NCBI GenBank assembly: GCA_012838875.1
Contig: DUOL01000037.1
Span: 1 to 51,592, forward strand
Length of the DNA: 51,592 nucleotides
Reading direction: 5' to 3'
Source of the DNA: Bacteroidales bacterium
GTDB lineage: Bacteria; Bacteroidota; Bacteroidia; Bacteroidales; WCHB1-69
Positions 32,689 to 42,050 of the stretch are shown in pieces. Position 1 is the first letter of the stretch. The number at the start of each line of letters is the position of its first letter. Made by a program: the position numbers and the translations under genes. Under the pieces are notes generated by a model that was not told where the DNA came from, made no database searches, and saw only the letters and a list, made by a program, of their open reading frames with translations.

Positions 32689-34281
32689 ATGCTGAAAAAA
32701 ATAGGTTTTATTTTTGTTTTTACATTTTTTACGCTTTTTTTGTTCTCCCAATCTTTTACTACGCTTGAAGATTTTCAATGCACTTCGGTTACGGTTGGGA
32801 AAAAAGCATCAAAAGACGGGTCTGTCATGACTTCACATTCTGACGACAGTCATCGGTCGCGTACGGATATTTCCGTTGAGCCGGCTAAAACTCACCCTGC
32901 CGGCAGCATGCAAACGTTATATAAACGCACCACTGCAAAGCCTGAAAAGAACAAAATGCCTCGTTATGAAAATGTGGAAGTGGGAAAAATACCACAAGTT
33001 AAAGAGACTTATCAATTTTTAAATTCGGCATATCCTTGTCTAAACGAGGTACAATTAGCCATCGGTGAATCCACCTTTAGCGGTCGTCCTGAGCTTCGTT
33101 CCGATAATGGACTGATTGATTGTCCTTGTTTATGTATGCTTTTAATGCAACGTTGCTCCACCGCCCGCGAAGCCATACGCACCGCAGGCGAATTACTCAA
33201 AGAGTACGGCTGGATAGATGCGGGTGAATGTTTAACCATTGCCGACAAAAATGAAGTTTGGCATCTTGAAATTGTAGGTCCCGGGAAAGGGAAAAAGGGA
33301 GCCGTTTGGGCGGCACAACGCGTTCCTGACGATCATATATCCGTTAACGCTAACGCTTCACGAATTTTAGAAATTGATACGAAAAATAAAGATTACTTTA
33401 TGTTTTCCGACAACGTTTTCTCCGTTGCAGAAGAAAATAATTGGTACGACAAATCGCAAGGAGCTTTTCGTTTTGCTTACGCCTACGCACCTGAAAGCAG
33501 AGCTATGCTTGCCTGCCGAAGACGTGAATGGCGTGTCTTCGACCTTTTAGCACCCTCTCTACGCTTAGACCCAAATTCCGAAAACTATCCATTCTCCGTA
33601 AAACCGGACTCTCTCGTTACCCTTGACGATATGGTGCGTGTCTTCAAAGATTATTATGAAGGAACCGAATTTGATATGCGTAAAAATATCACCGTAACCG
33701 ACAGAGACGGTAAAACCGTCATTTCACCTTTTGCAAATCCGTTTATGAAAGTGGACGAATTAAAATTACATAAGGTAAACGGCGGCTGGCATGGCTTAGG
33801 GGAAAGAGCTATTGCCGTGCATTTCACCGTATATGCTACAATTATCCAGTGCCGCGACTTTTTACCCGATGAAGTGGGTGGTGTCTGTTGGTTCGCCCTG
33901 GATAATGTTGCTTCATCAATTTATATTCCAATTTACGGTTCTGTTACAGACCTTCCCGATACGTATAAAACTTGCGGACGAATAACCGGTTTTAGTAAAG
34001 ACGCTGCTTGGTGGGCTTTCAATAGATTAGGAACTATAACAGCTAAACGATGGGGCGATATGCATAAAGTAGTAGACGACGTTTGGAATCCTTTACAAAC
34101 TTCCTACTTTCAACAACAGAAAAAAATCGAAAAAAAGGCTCTCTCTTTGTTGAAAAATGAAGGAAAGTCAGCGGCGATTAACTATTTGACACGCTATACT
34201 AATGATTGCGGCATAGAAGTCGTGGAAAAAGCATGGCTCACCGGCGATTTAATATGGACCACCTTTGACGGTCGTTGGTAA
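32689..34281 (+). CDS. C69-family dipeptidase, exported
   Basis: The 530-residue product has a signal peptide (LFLFSQ, cleavage near residue 21). A cysteine sits in FQCTSVTVGKKASKDGS; C31 is the expected N-terminal nucleophile of the Ntn-hydrolase fold of peptidase family C69 (PepD type), usually exposed by processing. The continuing blocks (MTSHSDD, RSDNGLIDCPCLCMLL, GGVCWFALDNVASSIYIP) match the family, and the length is typical. It should cleave dipeptides in the periplasm. It stands alone after the repeat-rich region; the next gene begins 172 bp further on with its own -7 box. Confidence 0.93.
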   Translation: MLKKIGFIFVFTFFTLFLFSQSFTTLEDFQCTSVTVGKKASKDGSVMTSHSDDSHRSRTDISVEPAKTHPAGSMQTLYKRTTAKPEKNKMPRYENVEVGKIPQVKETYQFLNSAYPCLNEVQLAIGESTFSGRPELRSDNGLIDCPCLCMLLMQRCSTAREAIRTAGELLKEYGWIDAGECLTIADKNEVWHLEIVGPGKGKKGAVWAAQRVPDDHISVNANASRILEIDTKNKDYFMFSDNVFSVAEENNWYDKSQGAFRFAYAYAPESRAMLACRRREWRVFDLLAPSLRLDPNSENYPFSVKPDSLVTLDDMVRVFKDYYEGTEFDMRKNITVTDRDGKTVISPFANPFMKVDELKLHKVNGGWHGLGERAIAVHFTVYATIIQCRDFLPDEVGGVCWFALDNVASSIYIPIYGSVTDLPDTYKTCGRITGFSKDAAWWAFNRLGTITAKRWGDMHKVVDDVWNPLQTSYFQQQKKIEKKALSLLKNEGKSAAINYLTRYTNDCGIEVVEKAWLTGDLIWTTFDGRW

Positions 34282-34286
34282 TATAT

Positions 34287-34324
34287 TTCTCAAAAGGAAT
34301 TGAAATTAATTGTATTTTTGAGAA
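34287..34324. other. Inverted repeat overlapping the ctp promoter
   Basis: TTCTCAAAA (34287-34295) is the exact reverse complement of TTTTGAGAA (34316-34324). The right arm overlaps the -7 box TATTTTTG (34313-34320). It could be a weak terminator for the dipeptidase gene or an operator; there is no T-run beyond it. Confidence 0.4.
34313..34320 (+). promoter_or_regulatory. -7 promoter box for the ctp-dnaG-cysS run
   Basis: TATTTTTG fits TAnnTTTG and lies 133 bp upstream of ATG 34454. The leader would be unusually long for this window, and no -33 TTG is at the right spacing, so it is tentative. Confidence 0.35.
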
Positions 34325-34453
34325 ACTATTATCACAACCTATCAATTTACATAAAACACTAATAATCAATGGAATGAAATTTCAAAATCTACTTCTCTTT
34401 TGATTTCATTCTTCGATTTTAAAAAAAGAAATAACTTTAAATACAATTATAAT

Positions 34454-36229
34454 ATGTTCTCTTTGATAAAAAAACAAATTTTTACCGCTTTTATTTTCAC
34501 CGCATTCTTCTTATTTTCTTTTAAAATAGTAGCTCAAAACAATAGTTTTGCCGTTAACAATAGCAAAATGACGCAGTTTTTAAGGCAGATTGATGATCTT
34601 TATATTGACACTGTAAATTTTGACAAATTAGTAGAAAATGGTATTGTTGAGATTCTAAAGGAGCTTGACCCGCACTCTATTTACATTCCAAAGAAGGACG
34701 TTCAGCAAATGAACGAGCCTCTACAAGGTTCATTTGACGGGATAGGTGTTACTTTTCAGCTTATTAAAGACACTATTAACATTACCGAAGTAATTGTCAA
34801 CGGACCGTCAGAAAAGGTGGGGCTCTTAGCAGGGGATAAAATCATTAAGGTTGACAGCTTAGATGCAACCGGAAAAAAAATCAACAATAAGTGGGTACAA
34901 ACGCATTTACGTGGGAAGAAAGGGACAAAAGTGGTTGTTTTAGTCAAAAGAGGAAAAAATAAAACCCCGCTTGAGTTCACGATTATTCGCGACAAAATCC
35001 CTATGAATAGCATCAATGTTGCTTTTATGGTTGATTCTGTAACGGGTTACATTAGATTAGAACGATTTGCACAGACCTCGCCCAGAGAATTTAGAGAAGC
35101 TATAGGAAAGCTAAAAAGCGAGGGATTAAAAAATCTCATTTTCGATTTACGGGGTAATGGTGGCGGTTATTTAGATGCCGCTTTTAAAATTTCCGATGAG
35201 TTTATAAAGAAAGATTTGATGATTGTCTACACCGATAATTTCAGAAAAACAGGACAATCTTTTCGAGCCACAGAAGTTGGAAATTTTGAAAATGGGAAGT
35301 TAATTATTTTAGTTGACGAGGGGTCGGCTTCAGCGAGTGAAATTGTCTCCGGTGCCGTACAAGACTGGGACAGAGGTATCATTATGGGACGAAGAACATT
35401 CGGAAAGGGACTCGTGCAAAAACCGATTTATCTCCTCGACCAATCGATGATAAGATTGACAATTTCCAATTATTACACCCCTACCGGCAGATGTATTCAA
35501 AAACCGTATAATGACGGATTAAATAACTACTTCCGCGAACTTCAAAATCGTCAAAAGCACGGAGAATTTTTAAATGCCGATAGCATCTCTTTTCCCGATT
35601 CTCTCAAATATACAACCCCGCGAGGTAGAATTGTTTATGGAGGAGGCGGAATTATGCCCGATATTTTCGTTCCAATAGATACAAGTAAATACTCTTCATT
35701 TTTTAATGAAATGATACGAAAAGGTGCCTTCGGTGAATTTACCATGGAATATATGGAAAAACATCGTGATGAGTTGAAAAAGGAATATCCGACTTTTATT
35801 GACTATAAAAACAACTTCAATATCTCCGATAAAATGTATGACGAGTTCATGACTTTTGTCAAAGGGAAAGGTATTGCCGATACAGTAGCTTTTAATTTTG
35901 CTAAAAAAGTTGAAACTTTTGGACGAACCGAAAAAAAGAAATTAGATTCTCTCTTTACAACATTGGAGACTTTTGAACGAAAAAAAGAACAATTTGAAGA
36001 TCTATTAACGGATTATCTCAAAACTTCTTACGAGGAAGCAATAAAATTGAGAAATCTCTCTAAGGTTCCTGAGTTCACGAAAGAGTATCTTAAATTTGAA
36101 ATTGGACGTACTCTTTACAGCTATGGACAGGCATACGAAATTTTCCTTTTGAGTGACGATACTTTTTTACAAGCCTATAAAGCAATTAAAGACGATAGTT
36201 TATTTAAAAAATACAATGTAGATTTATAA
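34454..36229 (+). CDS. Carboxy-terminal processing protease (S41A), exported
   Basis: Start chosen at ATG 34454 rather than upstream codons because the signal sequence (KKQIFTAFIFTAFFLFSFKIVAQ) follows directly; this gives 591 residues. A PDZ domain (GSFDGIGVTFQLI, then GPSEKVGLLAGDKIIKVD) precedes the S41 core. The catalytic serine is most likely S293 in EGSASASEI. Lysine K318 is in FGKGLVQ, 25 residues later, the same spacing as in E. coli Tsp (S430/K455). It degrades or trims periplasmic proteins from their C-termini. Its stop codon is directly followed by the dnaG ATG. The about 200-residue C-terminal extension is helical and common in Bacteroidota. Confidence 0.95.
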   Translation: MFSLIKKQIFTAFIFTAFFLFSFKIVAQNNSFAVNNSKMTQFLRQIDDLYIDTVNFDKLVENGIVEILKELDPHSIYIPKKDVQQMNEPLQGSFDGIGVTFQLIKDTINITEVIVNGPSEKVGLLAGDKIIKVDSLDATGKKINNKWVQTHLRGKKGTKVVVLVKRGKNKTPLEFTIIRDKIPMNSINVAFMVDSVTGYIRLERFAQTSPREFREAIGKLKSEGLKNLIFDLRGNGGGYLDAAFKISDEFIKKDLMIVYTDNFRKTGQSFRATEVGNFENGKLIILVDEGSASASEIVSGAVQDWDRGIIMGRRTFGKGLVQKPIYLLDQSMIRLTISNYYTPTGRCIQKPYNDGLNNYFRELQNRQKHGEFLNADSISFPDSLKYTTPRGRIVYGGGGIMPDIFVPIDTSKYSSFFNEMIRKGAFGEFTMEYMEKHRDELKKEYPTFIDYKNNFNISDKMYDEFMTFVKGKGIADTVAFNFAKKVETFGRTEKKKLDSLFTTLETFERKKEQFEDLLTDYLKTSYEEAIKLRNLSKVPEFTKEYLKFEIGRTLYSYGQAYEIFLLSDDTFLQAYKAIKDDSLFKKYNVDL

Positions 36230-38188
36230 ATGATATCCAGACAAACTATTGATGAGATTCTTCTTGTTGCTAAAATTGAAGATGTAGTACAAGATTTTGT
36301 CGCTTTGAAAAAGAGGGGACAAAATTGGGTAGGTCTCTGTCCTTTTCATGATGATAGAAATCCGTCAATGTATGTTAGTCCTCGTCTTGGAATTTATAAA
36401 TGTTTTGTTTGTAATGCAGGAGGGAATGCCGTTAATTTTTTAATGGAATATGAAAAAATCTCCTATCCCGAAGCTCTCCGTTATTTAGCTAAGAAGTATA
36501 ATATTCAAATTCAGGAAGAGCGTGAATTGAGTGATGAGGAAATGTTAGAGAAGACAGAAAAAGATTCTCTTTTTGCGCTCAATGCCTTTGCCGAAAACTA
36601 TTTTGTTGAACAGATGCATAATACTGAAACAGGACAAGCTATCGCTCTCTCCTATTTTAAAGAACGCGGTTACAATAATGCTACTATTCAACATTTTAGA
36701 TTAGGTTATAATCCTGATGAATGGGATGCTTTCACCCAAGAGGCAATTAAAAACGGCTACAAAATCGACCATCTTTTAAAAGTTGGACTTACAAAAAAAA
36801 CTGAAAATAATAAACTTTTTGATTTTTACAGAGGGCGTGTTATTTTTCCGATTCATAACACCATGGGAAAAATAGTCGGCTTCGGAGGACGTACCCTTAA
36901 AAAGGATGACAAAATTGCCAAATATTTCAACTCGCCGGAAAGTGAAATCTACCATAAAAGCAATATTCTCTATGGATTTTATTTTGCAAAAAAAGCAATC
37001 AGAGCGAAAGATAATGTCTATTTAGTTGAAGGATATACAGATGTTATTTCTCTTTATCAAGCCGGTATTCAAAACGTTGTTGCCTCTTCCGGGACGGCAT
37101 TAACCGAAGGACAAATCAAGATTATCCTATCACAAACACAGAATATTACGATTCTTTATGACGGCGATAAAGCGGGCATCAAAGCGGCTTTACGCGGCGT
37201 TGATATGCTGCTGCCAACGGGATTGAACGTACAAGTTGTTCTTTTACCGGACGGCGAAGACCCCGACTCCTTTGTAAAAAACAAAAGAGACTCTGAAGTA
37301 GCTGATTATCTTGAAAATAATGCAGTTAATTTTCTATTGTTCAAGGCTGAATTACTCTCAAAAGAAGCCGGAAAAGACCCGATTAAAAGAGCTGAAGTGG
37401 TTTCTGAAATTGTCGAAAACATTGCAGAAATTAGAGATAATCTCGTCCGTGCCTTTTATATTAAAGAGTGTGCCAATCTCTTTCAAATAGAGGAAAATAC
37501 TTTGAACGTGCAACTGCGAAAAATCGTTTGGAGAAAACTTCAAAAAAGAGATAAAAATAGTAAACCCGAAGTTTTACCACAGACTATAACAACGCCAACT
37601 CCACAAAAAAAAGAATTTGAAGAGAACTTACTCAATATCATTGAAAAAGATATTATTCTGCTTATTCTCAAATACGGAATGTATGAAATTGCTGTAGAAA
37701 AAGATTCGGACTATTCTATAATGCGTATTGACCAATATATCTTCAATGAATTTCACGAAGATGAAATATATTTTAGTCAACCGTTTTTCCAAACTCTATA
37801 CGAAGAGTACGCTCTTATTGCCTCCGTAGCTAGAAATCAAGACGAAATTAAACGTTATTTCTCTCAACATGAAAACCAAGAAATCCAGCAATTTGTTATT
37901 CCCTATTTTTTAAGTCCTTCTCCTAGTTTTAGTGAAGAATGGGAAAAACGTTTTGACGTATTTACACACAGTAGCACCAATAATATTGAGAAGTTAAACG
38001 GAGAAATTATTGACCATATCAACATGTTCAAATTACGTATTATTGAAAATTACAGGAAATTATTGGATGTTGAACTTAAAGCCGAACATGACTCTGAGAC
38101 AACGACAATTATTTTAGAAAAATATATGAAAGTTATTCAACGAAGAAATGAATTAGCTGATTTATTGGGCATCGTTATCACAAAATAA
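36230..38188 (+). CDS. dnaG: DNA primase
   Basis: DnaG makes the RNA primers for DNA replication. The 652-residue product has the CHC2 zinc finger C37-x2-H40-x17-C58-x2-C61 and the RNA-polymerase domain with GRVIFPIHN and GFGGRTL. The TOPRIM motifs are VEGYTD (E267) and YDGDKAG (D311, D313). The C-terminal about 200 residues are the helicase-binding domain. It begins immediately after the ctp stop codon and is followed 10 bp later by cysS. No ribosome-binding site is visible, so coupling to ctp translation is likely. Confidence 0.98.
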   Translation: MISRQTIDEILLVAKIEDVVQDFVALKKRGQNWVGLCPFHDDRNPSMYVSPRLGIYKCFVCNAGGNAVNFLMEYEKISYPEALRYLAKKYNIQIQEERELSDEEMLEKTEKDSLFALNAFAENYFVEQMHNTETGQAIALSYFKERGYNNATIQHFRLGYNPDEWDAFTQEAIKNGYKIDHLLKVGLTKKTENNKLFDFYRGRVIFPIHNTMGKIVGFGGRTLKKDDKIAKYFNSPESEIYHKSNILYGFYFAKKAIRAKDNVYLVEGYTDVISLYQAGIQNVVASSGTALTEGQIKIILSQTQNITILYDGDKAGIKAALRGVDMLLPTGLNVQVVLLPDGEDPDSFVKNKRDSEVADYLENNAVNFLLFKAELLSKEAGKDPIKRAEVVSEIVENIAEIRDNLVRAFYIKECANLFQIEENTLNVQLRKIVWRKLQKRDKNSKPEVLPQTITTPTPQKKEFEENLLNIIEKDIILLILKYGMYEIAVEKDSDYSIMRIDQYIFNEFHEDEIYFSQPFFQTLYEEYALIASVARNQDEIKRYFSQHENQEIQQFVIPYFLSPSPSFSEEWEKRFDVFTHSSTNNIEKLNGEIIDHINMFKLRIIENYRKLLDVELKAEHDSETTTIILEKYMKVIQRRNELADLLGIVITK

Positions 38189-38198
38189 ATGAAATAAT

Positions 38199-39677
38199 AT
38201 GAAAAACAAATTAGTCGTACATAATACTTTAACGAAGAAAAAAGAGCTATTTACACCTATTCACAAAGATTATGTGGGTTTATATGTTTGCGGTCCGACT
38301 GTTTACGGAGAACCTCATTTAGGACATGCACGTCCCGCAGTTACTTTTGATTTAATATTCAGATATTTACAACATTTAGGTTATAAGGTACGCTACGTCC
38401 GCAATATTACCGATGTAGGGCATTTAGAAAATGATGCGGACGAAGGTGAAGATAAAATTGCTAAAAAAGCCCGTTTAGAACAACTTGAGCCGATGGAAGT
38501 TGCTCAATTTTACATTGACAGCTATCATATTGCGATGGACATGCTTAATGTAAAACGTCCTTCCATTGAGCCTCGTGCTTCCGGACATATCATTGAACAA
38601 ATTGAGATGATTCAAAAAATTCTCGATAAAGGTTATGCGTATGTTTCAGAAGGCTCGGTCTATTTTGATGTAGAAAAGTTTGATAAAAATTACGGCTACG
38701 GCAAGCTGTCCGGACGTGTATTAGAAGAGCTTTTTTCTAATACAAGAACACTTGACGGACAAGATGAAAAACGAAATCCCGCCGATTTTGCACTCTGGAA
38801 AAAAGCAACTCCTGAACATATAATGAAATGGAGTTCCCCTTGGAGCGTAGGTTTTCCGGGTTGGCATATAGAATGTACGGCGATGAGCACCAAGTACTTA
38901 GGCGAACATTTCGATATTCACGGAGGCGGGATGGATTTACTCTTTCCACATCATGAATCCGAAATCTGTCAAAGTACGATTGCTAACGGCGTTGAATCAG
39001 TGAAATATTGGCTACACAATAATATGATTACTATTAACGGTCAAAAAATGGGTAAATCCTTAGGAAATTTCATTACGTTAAATGAATTTTTCACAGGTAA
39101 TCATGCCCTATTAGAGAAAAAATACTCCCCCATGACGATTCGTTTTTTCTTACTACAAGCTCATTATCGAGGGACACTTGATTTCTCTAACGAAGCGTTA
39201 ATAGCTGCCGAAAAAGGCATGAACAAATTATATGCGGCATTTGAGACATTAAGCCGCTTAAAAATCAATGATACTCCTACTGAAAAAGCTCATCTTGATT
39301 GGGTTGAACGATGCTACGAAGCTATGAATGATGATTTTAACAGCCCCAAAGTTATTGCCGAACTTTTTGAAGCCACGCGACTTATCAATTTAGCACAACA
39401 AGGAGCAATTCACTTTAATCATGAAGAAATAACCGAATTTAAAAGAAATTTTGAGCTTTTCTTTTTTGATATTTTGGGTATGAAACGTGAAAATGCCGAA
39501 AACAACAACCAAGATTTAGTTGAACAACTGATGCAACTAATTTTACAAATTCGTCAACAAGCCAAAACAGATAAAAATTGGGAAATCGCAGACGCTATCC
39601 GTCAACAACTCAACACAATTGGAATTACTGTAAAAGATACTAAAGAGGGGGCTACTTGGGAAAAAGATGTTAACTAA
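38199..39677 (+). CDS. cysS: Cysteinyl-tRNA synthetase
   Basis: The enzyme charges tRNA-Cys. In the 492-residue product the HIGH motif is H40-L-G-H43, and the zinc ligand C31 is in VCGPTVYGEPH. The cysteine-site block ECTAMSTKYLGEHFDIHGGG and FPHHESEICQS are complete. The KMSKS loop is K283-M-G-K-S287. The C-terminal DALR helical domain (about 360-440) is present. It is the third gene of the ctp-dnaG-cysS run. A probable terminator follows at 39681-39724. Confidence 0.98.
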   Translation: MKNKLVVHNTLTKKKELFTPIHKDYVGLYVCGPTVYGEPHLGHARPAVTFDLIFRYLQHLGYKVRYVRNITDVGHLENDADEGEDKIAKKARLEQLEPMEVAQFYIDSYHIAMDMLNVKRPSIEPRASGHIIEQIEMIQKILDKGYAYVSEGSVYFDVEKFDKNYGYGKLSGRVLEELFSNTRTLDGQDEKRNPADFALWKKATPEHIMKWSSPWSVGFPGWHIECTAMSTKYLGEHFDIHGGGMDLLFPHHESEICQSTIANGVESVKYWLHNNMITINGQKMGKSLGNFITLNEFFTGNHALLEKKYSPMTIRFFLLQAHYRGTLDFSNEALIAAEKGMNKLYAAFETLSRLKINDTPTEKAHLDWVERCYEAMNDDFNSPKVIAELFEATRLINLAQQGAIHFNHEEITEFKRNFELFFFDILGMKRENAENNNQDLVEQLMQLILQIRQQAKTDKNWEIADAIRQQLNTIGITVKDTKEGATWEKDVN

Positions 39678-39680
39678 TTT

Positions 39681-39724
39681 TTCAAATGTAACTCTTTTAC
39701 ATAATAATTTGAATATTTTTTTTC
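39681..39724 (+). terminator. Probable intrinsic terminator after cysS
   Basis: TTCAAAT (39681-39687) pairs with ATTTGAA (39707-39713), and inside it GTAA (39688-39691) pairs with TTAC (39697-39700), leaving a small bulge. A T-run (39714-39723) follows. The stem is AT-rich and weak, but it is well placed 4 bp after the cysS stop. Confidence 0.55.
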
Positions 39725-39753
39725 AAAAAACGAATATCATGTTAATTTTTCAC

Positions 39754-39761
39754 TATTTTTG
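39754..39761 (+). promoter_or_regulatory. -7 promoter box for the small lipoprotein
   Basis: TATTTTTG followed by CA, 29 bp before ATG 39791. It shows that the in-frame GTG at 39764 is at or before the transcript start and is not the initiator. Confidence 0.5.
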
Positions 39762-39790
39762 CAGTGAGAAGTATTAAAATAGAGCATAAT

Positions 39791-40174
39791 ATGAAAACGC
39801 GATTATTTATACCCATAGTAATTTGTCTTTTTTCCTTGTTTTTATGTACGCAATGTAAAAAAGATAAAAGTTGTAAAGCAATCATACACGTATATTTTTC
39901 AAACAACGGCATTGATGCAGAAGAGCCTGCCGCAGGCGCTTACGTAGCCATAGGACAAAATGCAAATTATGCTGATTTCGCTAAGGCTGAAGGGTATACT
40001 AATGAACAAGGAATTTTTGAACATTCCTTTTTATATGAAGCATCCTTAGAAGTATATGCTACGTCTTCTAAAGATGTAGGCGATGTGCCTATCATGTACG
40101 CCGGAGCAACGCAAATCAAACTGGAAGCCGGTGAAACTACCGAAATCGACCTGCTTATAATCCCTGTTCAGTAA
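39791..40174 (+). CDS. Small exported protein, probable lipoprotein
   Basis: The 127-residue product has an N-terminal hydrophobic signal (LFIPIVICLFSLFLC) followed by TQCKKDKSC. C22 is the most likely lipid-modified cysteine, though Gln at -1 is unusual, so lipidation is uncertain. The rest resembles a carboxypeptidase-regulatory or transthyretin-like beta-sandwich: AIIHVYFSNNG, AAGAYVAIGQNANYADF, GYTNEQGIFEHSFLYEASLEVYA and LEAGETTEIDLLI. These single-domain lipoproteins are common in Bacteroidota; partners are unknown. The chosen ATG lies after the -7 box. Confidence 0.8.
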   Translation: MKTRLFIPIVICLFSLFLCTQCKKDKSCKAIIHVYFSNNGIDAEEPAAGAYVAIGQNANYADFAKAEGYTNEQGIFEHSFLYEASLEVYATSSKDVGDVPIMYAGATQIKLEAGETTEIDLLIIPVQ

Positions 40175-40216
40175 TATCGTTTACTATCTTTTTTGTTTTA
40201 CCATATTTATTAAACC

Positions 40217-41590
40217 TTGAAACCCGAAAAAAAAGGAGTTGTTTTTTTAATAGTAGCTACTATTGTTCTTTTTTCGACTTTTTTTATTCTTAAAGATAAA
40301 AATATCATTATTCCTATAGAACAGGTGGATAGCAAAAACAGCGATAAAAAATCGGACGAGAACGTACTACATGTATTATTGTTTACTCATTACACTGATT
40401 ATTTTATTCATCAAGGTATACCTATGGGTTTTCAATATGAGCTTCTCCAAAAACTAACAACATCTTTAGATAAAAAAATAGATATCACTCTTGAAAATGA
40501 CCCAAATTTAGCATTTTCAGCTGTTTTTTCTAACCAATATGACATTGTAGCTATGGATTTTAAACAGAGTGCTATCGTAAAACAATTAGTAACTACTTCT
40601 CTCCCTCATTCGCAATCTTATCCCGTTTTAATTGAAAGAAAAGGAAAGAAAAACGATAATATCGACACTATTCATAGAATATATATTCCGGCTCATTTCC
40701 CCTCTTTTATTTATCTTGATTCTTTACCTGAAAATACAATTTGGAAAATTAAATACAGTAGCTCTTACACTATCGAAGAACTTTATGATTTATTAGACGC
40801 AAAAAAAATAGATTATCTTGTATCCGATTACCATACGGCTTTAACGTTACTTCCATTCTATTCAAATCTAAAAATAAGTTATAGGTTAGGTGACAATTAT
40901 GATAGAAATTGGGTGTTAAATGATAATAATCATGGTTTGAATAAACAGATTAATCATTGGCTCTCTGATTTTACACAGTCAACAAAATATAAAATTCTCA
41001 CTCGCAAGTACTTTACCCCGTACAATACAAAAAACATTCCGGATTTAGAATCACGTTATAAGAAAATATCACCTTACGACCTTATGATAAAAAAGCATGC
41101 GAAAAAGAGTGGTATAGATTGGCGCTTTATTGCCTCCATAATGTATCAAGAATCGCGCTTCGTAGCAACGGCTGTCGGTATTGGGAACAGTTTCGGACTT
41201 ATGCAGTTCATGCCGTCTACAGGCGAACGATATAACGTTTCGCAAAATTCTTCCGAAGAAGAACAAATTAAAGCAGGTGTCGAATATTTACAATCAATGC
41301 ATAAATATTTTTCCGATATTGAAAATGATGAAGAACGTTTAAAATTTCTTTGTGCAAGTTACAACGCAGGCGCCGGGCACATACAAGATGCTCGGCGACT
41401 ATGCAAAAAACATGGTGAAAATGACAAAAATTGGGAAAATGTGTCAAAATATCTGATTTTAAAGTCGAAAAAAAGATTCTTTGAAGACGAAGTGGTTAAA
41501 AACGGTTACTTCCCGGGCAATCATACCGTTAAATATGTTGAAGAAGTTTGGACACGTTATATCGCTTATAAAGCAATTATTCATAAATAG
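40217..41590 (+). CDS. MltF-like lytic transglycosylase with solute-binding domain
   Basis: The 457-residue product has an N-terminal membrane anchor (GVVFLIVATIVLFSTFFIL). A substrate-binding-protein-like domain spans about 50-265 (GFQYELLQKLTTSL; SAVFSNQYDIVAMDF). The C-terminal SLT lysozyme-like domain (about 285-450) has catalytic E312 in YQESRF, then SFGLMQFMPSTG and CASYNAGAGH. It cuts the glycan strands of peptidoglycan in the periplasm. The start is TTG at 40217: an in-frame stop lies two codons upstream, and no ATG occurs before the anchor. Rare-start translation, or an undetected sequencing error at the 5' end, are the choices. Confidence 0.9.
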   Translation: MKPEKKGVVFLIVATIVLFSTFFILKDKNIIIPIEQVDSKNSDKKSDENVLHVLLFTHYTDYFIHQGIPMGFQYELLQKLTTSLDKKIDITLENDPNLAFSAVFSNQYDIVAMDFKQSAIVKQLVTTSLPHSQSYPVLIERKGKKNDNIDTIHRIYIPAHFPSFIYLDSLPENTIWKIKYSSSYTIEELYDLLDAKKIDYLVSDYHTALTLLPFYSNLKISYRLGDNYDRNWVLNDNNHGLNKQINHWLSDFTQSTKYKILTRKYFTPYNTKNIPDLESRYKKISPYDLMIKKHAKKSGIDWRFIASIMYQESRFVATAVGIGNSFGLMQFMPSTGERYNVSQNSSEEEQIKAGVEYLQSMHKYFSDIENDEERLKFLCASYNAGAGHIQDARRLCKKHGENDKNWENVSKYLILKSKKRFFEDEVVKNGYFPGNHTVKYVEEVWTRYIAYKAIIHK

Positions 41591-41615
41591 TAAAATTTAA
41601 CGAAGAATAATTTAC

Positions 41616-41623
41616 TATTTTTG
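41616..41623 (+). promoter_or_regulatory. -7 promoter box for the SRPBCC-like gene and lptB
   Basis: TATTTTTG followed by CA, 20 bp before ATG 41643; predicted leader about 14 nt. No -33 TTG at standard spacing. Confidence 0.5.
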
Positions 41624-41642
41624 CACTTTAATATAAAAGCTA

Positions 41643-42047
41643 ATGAAAGTTTCTGCTACACAAAATAATGTCAACGCATCTACTGAAAAAATATATCAGT
41701 TGATTGCAAATCCGAGAAATTTCTCACGCTCCCTGCCTGAACAAATTACTATTGAAGAAGTTACTGACGATTATTGTAAATTCAACATTCCCGGCGTTAC
41801 CAGCTTGACGTTAAGAATAGCTGAAAAGAATCCTTTTTCTAATATCACCTATGCCGCTGAAAATGACAAAAATATAACCACTTCGATTGCCATTTCTCTT
41901 CAAGCTATTCAAGACAATCTCTCCTCGTTGACCGTTGAAATTGATGTAGCAATTCCTATATTTTTAGCAGGAATGGCGAAAAATCCATTACAAAATTTAG
42001 TTACTTTAATCGCTGAAAGAATAAAGGTAAAAGCTGAAACAGAATAA
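41643..42047 (+). CDS. Small SRPBCC-like (START-fold) protein
   Basis: The 134-residue cytosolic product opens with VNASTEKIYQLIANPRNFSRSLP. This is the typical first strand and helices of the SRPBCC/Bet v1 fold, with alternating beta strands and a long C-terminal helix (NPLQNLVTLIAERIKVKA). Such proteins bind hydrophobic ligands. It is 3 bp before lptB and probably translated with it. The link to LPS transport is by neighbourhood only. Confidence 0.8.
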   Translation: MKVSATQNNVNASTEKIYQLIANPRNFSRSLPEQITIEEVTDDYCKFNIPGVTSLTLRIAEKNPFSNITYAAENDKNITTSIAISLQAIQDNLSSLTVEIDVAIPIFLAGMAKNPLQNLVTLIAERIKVKAETE

Positions 42048-42050
42048 ATT

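Noticed and set aside
32052..32778. Several frames of 60-150 codons on both strands over the two inverted repeats
   Set aside because: They arise from the GC-rich repeats on both strands, share only repeat-derived stretches, and the longest overlaps the dipeptidase start.
34400..34453. Upstream start giving the ctp protease 18 extra residues
   Set aside because: The added segment is charged and would put the signal sequence too far from the N-terminus; ATG 34454 places it normally.
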